In this document: piece after piece, positions 49,682-60,695 of the stretch
Layout: the number at the start of each line of letters is the position of its first letter
Numbering within the stretch: the stretch's first letter is position 1
Assembly: GCF_963678635.1 (NCBI RefSeq)
Contig: NC_087063.1
Span: 81,947,574-82,011,573, forward strand
DNA length: 64,000 bases
Direction of reading: 5' to 3'
DNA from: Symsagittifera roscoffensis
Lineage: Eukaryota; Xenacoelomorpha; Acoela; Convolutidae
Translations under genes and position numbers: made by a program
Notes under the pieces: generated by a model
The model's database searches: none
What the model saw: the letters and a program-made list of their open reading frames with translations, nothing else
What the model was told of the DNA's origin: nothing

Positions 49682-49717
49682 TTCAATTAACATGATCCTT
49701 GTATCATGTTAATTGAA
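49682..49717. repeat. Perfect 15-bp inverted repeat at a deletion junction
   Basis: Arms 49682-49696 and 49703-49717 are exact reverse complements (TTCAATTAACATGAT), with six bases between. It sits where about 2.4 kb of protease and RT sequence is missing relative to copy B. Confidence 0.85.
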
Positions 49718-52559
49718 ACTGCATTGTCTGTGTCGCTTTCACTGTCTGTGGATTCGCAATTCTGTCTGTGATTTAATTGCAATTCTGTGCTTTCTGTTTT
49801 ATCAATACCAGGTGGGTCTGGTTGAGTTCTTCAATTGTTTGTACTTGATTGATTTGCCTTTGATGTTTAGGTGCACTACTTCTATAATTTTGATAAGAAT
49901 TTTGATAACGTTTGTTATTCCTATGTGGCGATTGAGAGTAGTTTCTTTGTGTGTCGTGATAACTTGAGTTTCTGTTTTGTGAATTGACGCGTGATCTATT
50001 TTGATAGTTGTTATGTTTTGATCTTTGATAGTTCGATCTGTTGTTGGAATAATCGTGTAATCTATAATGATATTTATGATTTCGATCATTTGAATATTTT
50101 CTAATCCTATTGTTGGAATAGTTTCTATTTCTATTATGTGAAGAGTTTCTAGATCGATCATTTGAATAATTTCTATTTCTAGAAATTGAATGGAAACTGG
50201 TATCAAACGAAAATTCACAGTGGTTTGAATTTATTCTGGAATAGTTATTTCGATACTGATTATTGCAACTATTTGATCGACTATATCTGTTTTGTGAGAA
50301 ATTTGTGAATATCTCTGGTTTTTTGATCGTCCTCGATAGTTTGAATTATAAGTTGATTGTTGCAGGAGTAACTTGAGTTGTTCGGAAGTGGTTTTCCTGA
50401 ACTATTATCACTATGGACGTTTTTGTTGGGTAAGTTTTGATCTTTTTTCATGTACTGATGAAATGATTTATTTGGTTCTTTATATTTTTGTGGTTTATTT
50501 TGATTGTCTTGTTGTTTCTGTCTGCATTCGGCATTGCTGTGTCCGTATCTTTGGCAATAGTTGCAACATTTTTTGAAGAATGCTCTACCTTTAAAACTTC
50601 GGTTTTTTCTCGTAGATGTAAAAGATTTCAATAATTTTTTTAGATAATTCTGTATCGGAGTCAAGAATATGATTCAGTTGTGAAGTAGTGGTTTGGATGT
50701 TGTTGACATATTGTAGCTGTAAGTTTTCTGTTTTTTCTAACTTCATAGTGATTTCTGCTTAATCTAAATTATCCACTAGTTTCCTAATTCTAAATCTGGT
50801 TCCCGGGTTGAAGAAGGATGTGATGCTCTCTTTTTTATTGCTTTTTTTCGTAATTGAGGTGTTAGAGTCCTCAATAAAATTCTGTCAATTTTGTATTTTT
50901 ATAAACATGGGTATTGAGTGAATATGCTTTTGGGACTAATGTTTCAATTCTGACTGCAAGTTGTTTAAATGTTTCATCGGGTAGTCTACGAGTTTCATTG
51001 CATAAAAATCGTTGATGTTGTTTGTTTCTTTCAGAGCCAAACAATTTGAAAATTCTTGTGCGAATCGTTTCCAATCTGATTTTATTTCTACAGGTAAAAC
51101 TGAAAACCATTTTTGGGCTGCGCCGTCAAGTGTGGTTTGGAATAAAGCTGTGCGTCTATGTAACCAATTTTGATGAAGCGGTGTATTTACTGGTTCAGGT
51201 CCAAATTCAAAATCAATGGATCTGTGCCTGTAAATACCATTTGTGGTTTTTTCGATGATATTGATGATCCACCCATTAGGTATGGATTCATAGTCATTTG
51301 AAAAGATTCTGCGGCATTTGGAATTTGAGAAAAGTTTCTTAGTTGACTTTTCGTTTTTTCATGTTGTTGTAAATAATATGGCAGTGGGATTTCGTTTAGC
51401 ATTTGAGTTGGTTGACAAGATTGTGTATTTGCTTGGTTTTGTGGTTAAAAATTTTTACTGTATGATGTTGAATTATTTCTAGGTTGCCGTATTTACTCAT
51501 CTCGGGTGTATGGTTTGAAAATATCTGGTTGATCAACGCTGTAAGAACAAGGTCTTTGGCTGGAATAGAATTGCTGATGATTTTGAGCATAGTATTCTTC
51601 ATCATCTGATTGAAAATAATTAGCTGTAAAATAAGGAGGTTGGTTTCTAGTATGTTATCTATTTGTATTATTTTTGGTTTGTTCAAAAAAATGGGTAATA
51701 TCCACTTCAATCTTACTGAGTTTGAAGTTGTTTTTGGTAAATTTAGTATATATTTCGATTTTGTGAATAAAGGTAGTTCTGAGTATTGATATTGGAAGGT
51801 TTTGTTGTTTTTGATCTATTTACATAGTTATAATTATGTTCTGCGAAATTTTTTTTATGCCTTATTTTTTGTTTATATGATGGTTTTGTTATTGGTCGAA
51901 ACGTTTGGTAATCTATTTGTGAGTTTTTTGGAGAAAAAAAGGGTTTTACTGTGGATTGTGTAATTGTTTGTTGTAACGCTGGGTTTTTTAGTTTTGGAGT
52001 TGTAAAATGAGGTTGAATAGGTGAAATGCTTTGTTGTGCTGTTGTCGTTATTGTTTCAACTATTTCTTCATTTATGAAATGTGTTGGAGTTTGTTATTTT
52101 GTTGTGTAAGATTTTTGATCCATTTAAGTTGTCTTGATTTATGAAATTAGAGTTTAAACTATTCTTTCCTGCTCTTTCAGGAAAAAAGGAATCATAGTTT
52201 AAAGGTGTTGCGTCAAATGTAAGTGGGTATACTTTAATATAATCTTTGTGAATAGAGAATGTGCTAATTGCCAGGGTTGATAATAAATAATTAATAATTA
52301 AATCATGAGACCATTCAGGGTCCCAAATATTATCTGTTTGTTCTGCTAATATGATTTCGTCATCTGTATTTTGTGGTCTGAAATTTTTTCTTGCTAGTGC
52401 TATAAGATCAATATTATGAAAAAAATAATCAATTATGAACCATGCTAAGATTTTTTCTAGATCTTGTTTAACATGTTGTGTTATGTCATTACTAGTTTTG
52501 ATTAAAAAAACCAAACTATAAAAAATTTGGTTTTCTAAATCAACATATGGTGACCTGAG

Positions 52560-52755
52560 ACATGGATTGCATTTAAAAACTTAAAAAATATTATTATATC
52601 TTGTCGTACGGTTGTATGTCGGCCCTCTATTAGAACCACACTGTTTTGTCTATCTATAAATGACATACCGGATGTACTAAAATTTAACGACTCTTACTTG
52701 TTCGCTGATGATCTAAAAGTTTTCTACGTAAGCAAGAGTTAAGTCCAGTACAGTT
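52560..52755 (+). mobile_element. LINE reverse-transcriptase fragment inside copy C
   Basis: This stretch has no match in copies A or B. On the plus strand one frame reads LFCLSINDIPDVLKF, then YLFADDLKVF. This is the FADD catalytic block of non-LTR retrotransposon RT (D-D codons at 52707-52712). It is short, with stops on both sides. It may have entered as a truncated LINE insertion or as repair filler. Confidence 0.72.
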
Positions 52756-53189
52756 TGTGAATCGTTGGTGAATCGCCTTGTGGTTCTTTCAATTCTAATT
52801 TAGTTAAATAGTTATAGATAAGTGAAAATACATCGTTTGTGAATATCGAATTTGCTCTTTGTGAGTTTTGATTTTGTATATTTTTTTATGAATTCTGTGA
52901 AAACTTTAGAAAATTCAAAATCTACGTCATCAGTTTGAATGAGATCTTTGTCAAGAAATGCGTTTGTTGAACCAATTTTTTAGTGTAGATTCCAAAATGT
53001 GATGTGAGACTACATATGCCTTTGAGATAGTGGTCAAGAAGTTGTTTTTTTATTTTTACATCGGGAAATTCTTTTGTGCATGGACTATCTCCTTTTTCGA
53101 ATAAGTTTGAGGTTGAATTTTTGCAAAAATGTACTTGTCCTCGTGCTTCAACTTGTGGATGTATTAAAAATGGGAGTGTAGAATCTTCT

Positions 53190-53647
53190 TGGTTTTCTTC
53201 ATTTTGAATCATTTTTGTGCTTTATTACTGTTAGCGTGTAATTTTCAATCTGTTTTATTGGTTGATTCCAATTGTACAGACATATTGGTTTGTTTGTGTA
53301 TGACTTTTTTATGTTTTCCTTTGATTGATGCTGGTGACGTGGTTTCTGAGTCAGAAAACTATATTTCATTGTCAATTTGATGGTTTTTTTATTGAGTCTT
53401 TTAAATTGTGGAGTTCTTGTATTGCGCCTGTTTCTGATTCTGAGACTGCGTTTCTTTGTTTTGAAAATCGTTTCCTAATAATTTGTTTTTGTTTGCTTAT
53501 AATTTTCTTTCTTAGCGTTGGTATTTTTGATCTTTTGTATTCTTTTTTTTGTCTGTGTGGTGTAATTACAGGGTCGTATCTTTCGTTGTTAATTATACAG
53601 TTGTGTAATATAATTGTTTGTTTGTTTCCTAAATTGTCTCTTGACAT
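53190..53647 (-). pseudogene. ORF1 remnant, copy C
   Basis: It starts with an ATG at 53647 and matches the basic N-terminal part of ORF1, including a Lys/Arg cluster, but a stop comes after 91 codons. The rest is recognisable in another frame up to the gag start. Confidence 0.7.
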
Positions 53648-54539
53648 AAGCTTTAGGATAATGAATGCATTATTGGGATTAGTGATTTCTAATGTCTTAA
53701 ACTGTTAGTTCTTATGTTTTTGTTTGTGGTTAGCTTAACCTGGGTCCTAATCTTACTTAGGGGTTGTGATTTGTGATCAAGGGTTGGAGAATAGTAAACC
53801 GATCCACAAGGTTCAGGTATAATTACAACGCAAGTAGGTCGTTAGATACTATTTTATGACTTACTAAATTCAAGTGTTTTAGCCTGGGTCATTTAAGAGA
53901 AAGGGGATTAAGTGAAGGATGAGTAACCTAAGTTCTTCACTTTTTAGCTTTGCTAAAATGGTTAGTTTTTATTTTGTAAAATTTCTGTTAATTCTGGGTC
54001 TTTGATAAGGAGTGGGTAGTGAATCGACGTTTGAGGTCGTTCGACCCTAATTAATTTGGGAGGTGGAGAACAAAAGTGTTCTATTTGATACAAGGATAAG
54101 CCTTGATGATCAGAAATTAAGATTTAGTTTAGTTTAGTTTAAAGATCCAAGGGAAGCCCTGATGATCTGTTATTTTAAATGAAATTACTTTAAGTGAAAA
54201 CAAGGATAAGTCTGATAATTTTTTGATAAAAGGTTAAGTTAAAAAAGGTTTAAGATTATAGTTTTGATTTTTGTTAGTTTTTGAGATTTGCTGTTATATC
54301 TTAGGTGATGAAGCTGGGATGAAAGGATGATTTATATTTACTATAAATTTGTTTCATACTAACTAATTTTTGTATTTTTATGTTTAATAAATATTTTTTC
54401 CAAGCTGTCTTAAATTTACTGCAGATTTTTCAAGGAGAACAGCTAGTGTTGTTTTTATCCGTCGCTATTGTATAATTATTAGGTTTTTTGCCATGAAAGG
54501 TTTTTGAAGGTGTTTCTTCAAAATTTGATGTCAGTGAAT
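53648..54539 (-). promoter_or_regulatory. Leader remnant, copy C
   Basis: It keeps at least two GGGTTGG/ATCGA-type modules (near 53775 and 54010) and two to three CAAGG...CCTTG-type hairpin motifs (near 54090, 54145 and 54203). Confidence 0.5.
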
Positions 54540-54731
54540 GAAAATTTAAATTTATTGCTGGAAGTATTCGAAATCTAAGAGTTTGATCTGGTTTTGTCGC
54601 ACAATCATGAAATCAATTGGTAGATTTCTTCCTAACTGTACCTCGTTTTTTGTCCGAAGTCTTCTTCCAATACCGGGTAGCTCTCGTTTTGTTCGGAAAA
54701 TTGGCTCTGATCTATTGAGTCGTAGAGACAT
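54540..54731 (-). pseudogene. ORF0 remnant, copy C
   Basis: From Met at 54731 the frame reads MSLRLNRSEPIFRT and then ELPGIGRR, as in copies A and B. It diverges after about 40 codons. The first nine codons of the copy A/B ORF are not in frame here. Confidence 0.5.
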
Positions 54732-54861
54732 TTCTACTTAATTTTTGTCATATAACATTTTTTTGTAATGTTGTATTTGTCTAATTCTAATCTAATGTTC
54801 TGGTTAATGTTTCTAATCTAAGTTGGTTAGGGTCTTGTTCGAGACGTTTTTTTGCACCAGA

Positions 54862-55217
54862 TGAGTTAGGACTTTTTTGATAATACTCATAAAGTCATTT
54901 CAGATAAGGTATACCGTCTGCTCGTCACGCTATCGTATTTTCGGCCGGATAGATTCATGCAACTTCTTATTCTAATACCAATCCTAATCTTACTCTTATA
55001 TCTCCTAGTCTCAATAGATCTAGATTATACTGGTTTATACGAGTCGGTCTCTTTTGAGAAGGCAATCATATTCTAAGTTTAAATCAAATCTCTCTGCTGC
55101 TGAAACTACAAGTGGTTGTTAGTTTGATGGAGTATGATTGGTTAGTATTCAATATTTTATAGAGATAAAATATCAGAAATTTATCCAATAATAAAATCTA
55201 GTTTAGATCAGGTTCCA
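54862..55217 (-). repeat. 5' LTR of copy C
   Basis: 356 bp, TG...CA. It is shortened around the central inverted repeat, whose right arm is lost. A degraded PBS (GCACCA next to the LTR edge) follows at about 54855-54860. Confidence 0.9.
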
Positions 55218-55221
55218 GAAC
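55218..55221. repeat. Target-site duplication GAAC (right) of copy C
   Basis: Matches 40622-40625. Confidence 0.8.
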
Positions 55222-55248
55222 ACAAATGACATTAAAATTGATATTTAA

Positions 55249-55488
55249 CCAGCCGATTACGTTGTAAACGAGCAGTATATCATTCGCACTGATTGTAAGC
55301 AAAGTGCAAAAAAATACCGCTGCTTTGTCTGGATTTTGTCAAAAGGAACCGACGACATTTTTCAGAAAAAACTGGTTACCATATTGGCTGATAAGCTGTC
55401 TGCTAAATTATCTCTGCGCCCTATTGTTCACCCTATAAGTTTTCCAAAAATGAGATCAAATCTCCTCGTTTATTTAATTGGTGGCTAA
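55249..55488 (+). other. Open stretch of 79 codons, possible exon
   Basis: Open between TAA (55246-55248) and TAA (55486-55488), with no ATG until near its end. The composition is balanced (DCKQSAKKYRCFVWILSKG) and unlike the AT-rich noise around it, so it may be an exon or a transposon fragment. It was not recognised. Confidence 0.25.
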
Positions 55489-56705
55489 TTTTTTTATCTA
55501 ATGAAAAATCCATTCGTTACTAGGAAAATGCATTATAATGGCTCCTGAGGCAATTTTGTCAGTATAATCTAGAACAGAGAAGAAAGTGTTGTTTCGAGAC
55601 TTTCTCAGTTGAGGCTTCTGGATTTTGATTCTTATTTACAGCGAAATACACTGCCCAATGCCTTAAGCATTATCTTGGACGCTCTAGTTACTCCTTGCCG
55701 TTGAAACTAGGGTCTTACCGGCATATGGAACAAGTCACTTGGCAATGCACTCGGCGCCCAACAGTTTATCTGCCATCCGCTGCTAAGGCACACCCATTCT
55801 ACATCATGTGTTAAGGCTCACATCTGGAATCCATGTGCTGTTTATTAGGAAACCGTTTCCTTCGATATGAGCACGAGCATGAAATGTACCCATGATCGTT
55901 ACAGAAAAGTGTGGTTCTTAATCAAGTCTTTCCAATGAAAGAAATATTAACATCCAATTTAATTTGTAATCGATTCTTTAGATCTAACAAAACAATCAAA
56001 CACTGAAATTTTTAGCAACACCTAAGAAGCGTTACTCCCGGGGGACAACAAGTAACTTGCTTTTAAAATCTCCAACAAGTTTAAAATCTCCAACAAAAAA
56101 TGTTCACTGCAGACAAAATGCATGATTTTAAGCAACGCTGAGCAGTGTCAAAGTAAGCAATTTGAAGAAATTTTGAAGCTGTTATCTGAAGATTCATTTC
56201 AAACTTACAAAAATTATCTTTAATTTTTTGAGCGCACTCGAGTCAATTTTTTAATTACTTTTTTATATTGTTTTTTTTTTAAATTAAAAACGATTAAGCA
56301 AACCATTTTTTCAAATCGCGTATTTTCAATCAGTTTTTTCATAAATTACAAAAAAAAACGAAAAAAAAAACGAAAAAAAAAAACGAAAAATCTGTAAAAT
56401 TATATTATAGTTCAAATTTTCTATCTAATTCCGTTCATCTTGAACCCCCTAAAAATTTCTGTCGTTTGTTAAGCCTAAACACATTTGGTTGCTTAACCAA
56501 CTATTAGAGCATTTGTTTCAAGAACCTCATTTTACTTTGTCCTAAATTTTGAAACATAGTATATTCACTAAAATCCAACCCTCGATTAGAAACCTAAGCC
56601 CTTTTTTGAATACACTTTAAAAGTTTCAGTTGATGTAAGTGTTTCAAGCCGGGGTAAGCAACGGTGAAATTTAGGCATCTCAGTAAAGTCTTTAGACATT
56701 GTTCA
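55489..56705. other. Intergenic, no gene seen
   Basis: AT-rich, with A/T runs near 56270-56400, including repeated AAACGAAAAAAA units. No gene or RNA was recognised. Confidence 0.4.
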
Positions 56706-56709
56706 GTTT

Positions 56710-56990
56710 CAACGCATATTGCTTGTTTAGTGAACCCCAGATTCTTTTTAGTGATTCTGCATAGTTAATCCAGGTTTTTGAATCAGGCTTGGAGAATAAA
56801 TCGACACCAATGGGTCGTAAGACATAAATTAAGAGATGATTGATAAAAAATAGATCCAGAGGAAGCTTGATTAATCTGCAAAAATTATTTTCGAAATAAT
56901 GAAAGACAATTGAGATACTGAAATTGATCAATTATGTCAAAACTCTGGATCATTACTGTAAACTTCCAATTTAAAATAAAACTAAGACAA
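56710..56990 (-). repeat. Leader-like cassette 1, related to the element leader
   Basis: It shares with the leaders of copies A-C, in the same order and orientation, a TTAATCCAGG-type word, GGCTTGGAGAATAAATCGAC, a GGTCGTAAGACA word and a GATCCAGAGGAAGC word. It is duplicated at 57640-57915. Confidence 0.6.
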
Positions 56991-57019
56991 CAATAAAACT
57001 AAGAGAAACCCTATCTAGT

Positions 57020-57215
57020 TTTATCAGTGACTTCTATAGGTCTAATACATCAGGAAACTGAGAGTGGGACTACGATCGGTCGTGTGGTAAGGAGTTGTAC
57101 GAACCTAATCAGTCGAAAAAAAGTATTAAAGATGATAAATAGACGGCATACTTTATCTAAAGCTTCTCTATGAGATACCGATTTGGTCCCATCTCATCTG
57201 GTGCGAACTGAAATG
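57020..57215 (+). repeat. Diverged LTR end plus primer-binding site, plus orientation
   Basis: Read on the plus strand, it matches the 3' part of the family LTR: GTTGTACGAA, CAGTCGAAAA, AGACGGCATAC, TCTATGAG and GGTCCCATCTCA. TC and TGGTGCGAAC follow, as at the PBS of copies A and B. It is opposite in orientation to the three large copies and much diverged. It is a remnant of a fourth, related element. Confidence 0.65.
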
Positions 57216-57639
57216 TCTGGAAAGATCTTTAATTTTATAAAATTAGGTAAAGAACGTGAATTTTGACTTCCTTTTTGTTAGTAGATCTGACAATAGAACT
57301 CAATTGAAATCCAATTAAATTTATTTTGAAGACAAATTTTTTTAAAGCACCAGTACTTGAGTCGCAAAATGGGGTAATCATGAGGTGAAAACAATAATAC
57401 CTTCGATATTAAGGACTTTCGTACTCGATACTAAGGACTAACTATTTTGAATTATCATGACTTCATTTCGGATTCAGTAAACTAGCCATATTCAACCGGC
57501 CTAAATGTGTTGAATGTCTTCACAAATATAAAAAATCACTTTACTCTTATCTCATCTTTGTCTTTGACCCAGACTACCCATACTTAATCCAAAAATACAC
57601 TTTTCGAAATGGTGTCTTTCAAACTATCTATACTCTAAA

Positions 57640-57915
57640 AAGTCTCGGCTTGTTTAGTGAGCCCCAGATCCTTTTTCATGATTCCACGTGGATAATCCAG
57701 GTTTTCAAATCAGGCTGGGAGAAGAAATCGACAACAATGGGTCCTTAGACATAATTTAAGAGATAATTAAAGAGAAATAGAAATAGATCCAAAAAAGAAA
57801 TAAATCCAAAGGAAGCCTGATTGATCTGCACAAAACATGTTTCAAATAATGAAAGACAATTGATCCGTGGTGCCAAAATTCTGGATCAATACTTAAAGCT
57901 TCCATTTCAAACAAG
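57640..57915 (-). repeat. Leader-like cassette 2
   Basis: A diverged direct repeat of 56710-56990 over about 270 bp: GCTTGTTTAGTGA, AAATCGACA, GGAAGC and AATAATGAAAGACAATTGA blocks occur in the same order. Confidence 0.65.
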
Positions 57916-59900
57916 TGTTACAGCAAATACATTTTAGATTCAATTAAAGAAAAAATAGGCCCAAAATCAAGCTGCATTGATTCATTAGACTTCCTTGGTT
58001 CGTGTAATTTCCGTAGGAAATTTTGGTGCACACTGTTTTTCCAGCTAAGTTGCACACCCGACAGCTTTTGGCGATTGATGACTTTTTTCTGTAAACATAT
58101 GGGTTACATTTATCCTTCGCCGTCGCAATCAAGTTGGCAATAATGTAAACAATTGTTGATGTCGTTTTACGATGAATTAGTTAACACTAATTTATCATCC
58201 ATCCATACAAGTTTATCTTTTACAAGAAAGTCATTTAGGGGAACTGCAAATGTTATTTGTTCATGGTGTGGACTTTGTTTGATTTTCTGGATTATTGTCT
58301 TAACCATTTCTAGGATGGCTTCCAGTTGGGGATCAGTTGAATACTGGTATTCGATAAATCTCAAATTGATCATTATGATAGATCAATTATTCTTTTTACC
58401 TTTTTCAGAGTCAATCTAGGTATGTTTCTTCTAGACATCCCAAAGGTTTTGATAAAATTGTGTTCACCCGGGTACTTGTAGTCTCAGCTGAAGTCACCTG
58501 CAGATTTTATGGTCACGGAGTTTCCTTTTCGTCCTCATCACTGCTGTTAATCTTCGGGTGGTATTCCTACAACCTAAAATCGAGTGTTCCAACTTCCTAA
58601 GACATCGCTCGGATTCTCGTTCGATTTTATAAAATTTCTCACAGTCGATTAGAAATTTTGTCATCGCCCGAACTAAATTCTAGTTTTGTCATTTGACCTT
58701 CGGTTTAGGCGAATCTCTGCTATATGATTGGCTTTTTTCTTGGTGCTTGACTTTCCGCCCTCTACTGGCTGTTTTAATTACAAAAAATTCACTGCTGTGA
58801 TATTAGTTCTCAACCGTTAAAATTTTTATCTAGAGCTTTTGTTTTTTCAGGATATAAATCCGATGCATTAACATGCTGTCAATTGTCTGTTCTTTTGTCG
58901 AATATTTTTTTCTTCGTCATTGGGACAGCGCGATGCAAACGAAATCGTCCCCCAATCTTTGGAAACGCGTTGCTCTAGTACCGCTCCGAGGCGGGTAAGA
59001 CTTTAATGGCACTCTTACCTGATGTCTTCATTATGCTCTGTGATACTATATTCGCTACCTGACAACTATTTCTTTATTATACACTTGACGCTACCTGACA
59101 CTGTAGATATTCTAATCCTATCTGGTAGTCCGATAGCCACATTTACACAATTTTCCTAATGATTACCGAACATAAGGATGCTGAAAGTTCAATTAAAGCT
59201 GGAAGGTACTCGTCAAAATTGTGTATCGAATTAATAAACGATTTCAGTTGCGGGGTGATTATAGAGACTCAATTGGCACTGTTTTACGAACTCAGTTCTT
59301 ACTCCGGGTAAAATTATTTTGGGACCTAAAAACTTGCGTTCTAGACCGAAAAGATTTTTTCGAAGAATTTAAGTTGCCTTTTATAGATATTTTTTTCCAG
59401 CCCCTTAAAAGATTTTAAGAAACTGCTGCCTGATTATTGAAGTAGTCGCTTGTCCATCTCCCCCTAGATGAACGTCACATTATCCCCCCTTACCTTTCAG
59501 ACTATCTGCAGTCCCGGGCCGGGCATCAAATCACGTTCAAGTAGCGATGGCCGGTTGTCTCCTATCACTTTGATATTGGCAGATATAGACTCCAGATATG
59601 GACTCCAGGGTATTCTCCATCATTCCAAGAAAGAGAAGGGGGGTATTTTCGAAACCTCTGAGTTCTTTGGTTTCCGATCGTAACTGACTTCAATTAACGC
59701 CTGTGTAGCTTAACTTTTCCGAGAAATCATCTATCATAAAAATTGATAATGGTGCGCCTCTGAAAATCCATACGCTCGTTTTTTCCCTCTTGGTCATCAA
59801 AGGCAATTTCGCATCCGCCACTTTAAATTCCGTTTTCATTTTCGATTGTTTCGACATGACCACATAATCTCCCGAGTCCCACAAGTGGTTGCGTTATTAT
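57916..59900. other. Unidentified region, weak minus-strand open segments
   Basis: Minus-strand open stretches at 57944-58132 and 58167-58373 follow each other and have ordinary protein-like composition, including a C-R-V-C pair and the word VWMDDKLV. A third lies at 59690-59884. No domain was recognised, and they may be pieces of a decayed transposon or gene. Confidence 0.25.
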
Positions 59901-60695
59901 GGCCTCTTTAACCATCCAATGGAACTTTCATGCTGCGAAGTAGCATCGTCCATTGCCCTCGATTCGTTTAAATCCTTGTCTTCCTGGCTCTCTATCAACC
60001 CACCGCCGGGCAACCTCGGTAACTGCCCTTCCACGTGCACGTTTGTATATAATGCTCCATTTTCCTTCACAAATTGAACTTTGGTCATTTTGCTGAGTAA
60101 TTGTCCATATGATCTGGTGTAAGTTCCGGTTCATCGCAGATATAGCAACGTCCATCTCCCCGATTTTTTTAAGATCGTGGCTTCTTGGACCTCAATGTTT
60201 CCCACCGCCGGGCACCCTCGGTAGCTGCGCTTCCCGGGGCACGTGCGCGTGCCCCACTATCGCTAAAAAACGCAAGTTACCCTTTTTGCTGAAGAATTTG
60301 CTGCACGCATGGTCTGGTGTAAGTTCTGGTTCATCTTAATTAGAGCAACGTCCGTCTCTTGCGTTTACTGCCTGTCTGAATTGAGCTCTTCCGTGGTAGG
60401 GTCCGCGTTCCCATTTCCTGCTACTTCATTATCAACTTCTCAAATCTCCTACTTGTTCTGTTTTGATTTGAATTCGTTTCCCCGTTGCTCCGCTCGACGT
60501 CGCTACCGCGGTCGTTGATCCGTAAACTGTTGCGTACTTGTCGCCTCGTTCGTAGGACAAAGCGATTTTGTACACTTCTTTTCGCGTCCTGGTTAAACTG
60601 CAGAGCTCGCTCTATGCCTCTCTGTTCTTTGTTGCCCAGAATTACGAAAACATCATAATACGTTTGTGTCCCACGTACCCAAAATAATTCTCCCC
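59897..60695 (-). pseudogene. Unrecognised decayed coding region with internal duplication
   Basis: Base composition is more GC-rich than the surroundings. The minus strand is open at 60421-60695 (91 codons, no ATG until the end; NKEQRGIERALQFNQDAK) and at 59897-60155 in overlapping frames. Two units of about 195 bp, 59985-60165 and 60180-60361, encode similar segments with an M-N-x-NLHQ word and a later A-x-TE-x-ARRW word. The segment order suggests a repeated protein domain, now broken by frameshifts. No family was recognised. Confidence 0.35.

Larger units (their letters stand above)
47200..53212 (-). pseudogene. gag-pol: gag-pol remnant, copy C (protease and most RT deleted)
   Basis: It starts at 53212 with a recognisable Gag N-terminus. 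The capsid-like part is at about 50870-51400. A complete zinc knuckle is at about 50520-50565 (C-X2-C-X4-H-X4-C). The Asn/Arg-rich tract follows, and the frame then jumps at 49640-49717 directly into RNase H (FTDHKPIIFLF near 49520). Integrase is at 47916-48398 and beyond, with TDNGTEF and NGLVE motifs, but the residue after the Glu is changed and the frame is broken. Many frameshifts are present. Confidence 0.9.
40626..55217 (-). mobile_element. Decayed copy C of the retrovirus-like element
   Basis: 14.6 kb, bounded by diverged LTRs and GAAC duplications. It keeps remnants of the gene order ORF0, ORF1, gag-pol, ORF3/4, ORF5, env, ORF7, with many frameshifts and stops. A deletion removes protease and most of RT (junction about 49640-49717), and another removes most of env (about 45065). 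A foreign LINE fragment sits in gag. The two LTRs differ clearly in sequence and length (380 versus 356 bp), so this is a much older insertion than copy B and represents a somewhat different subfamily. Confidence 0.93.

Noticed and set aside
58167-58373. WMDD word as a reverse-transcriptase YMDD-type box
   Set aside because: No other RT blocks lie around it in order, so the single word is not enough.
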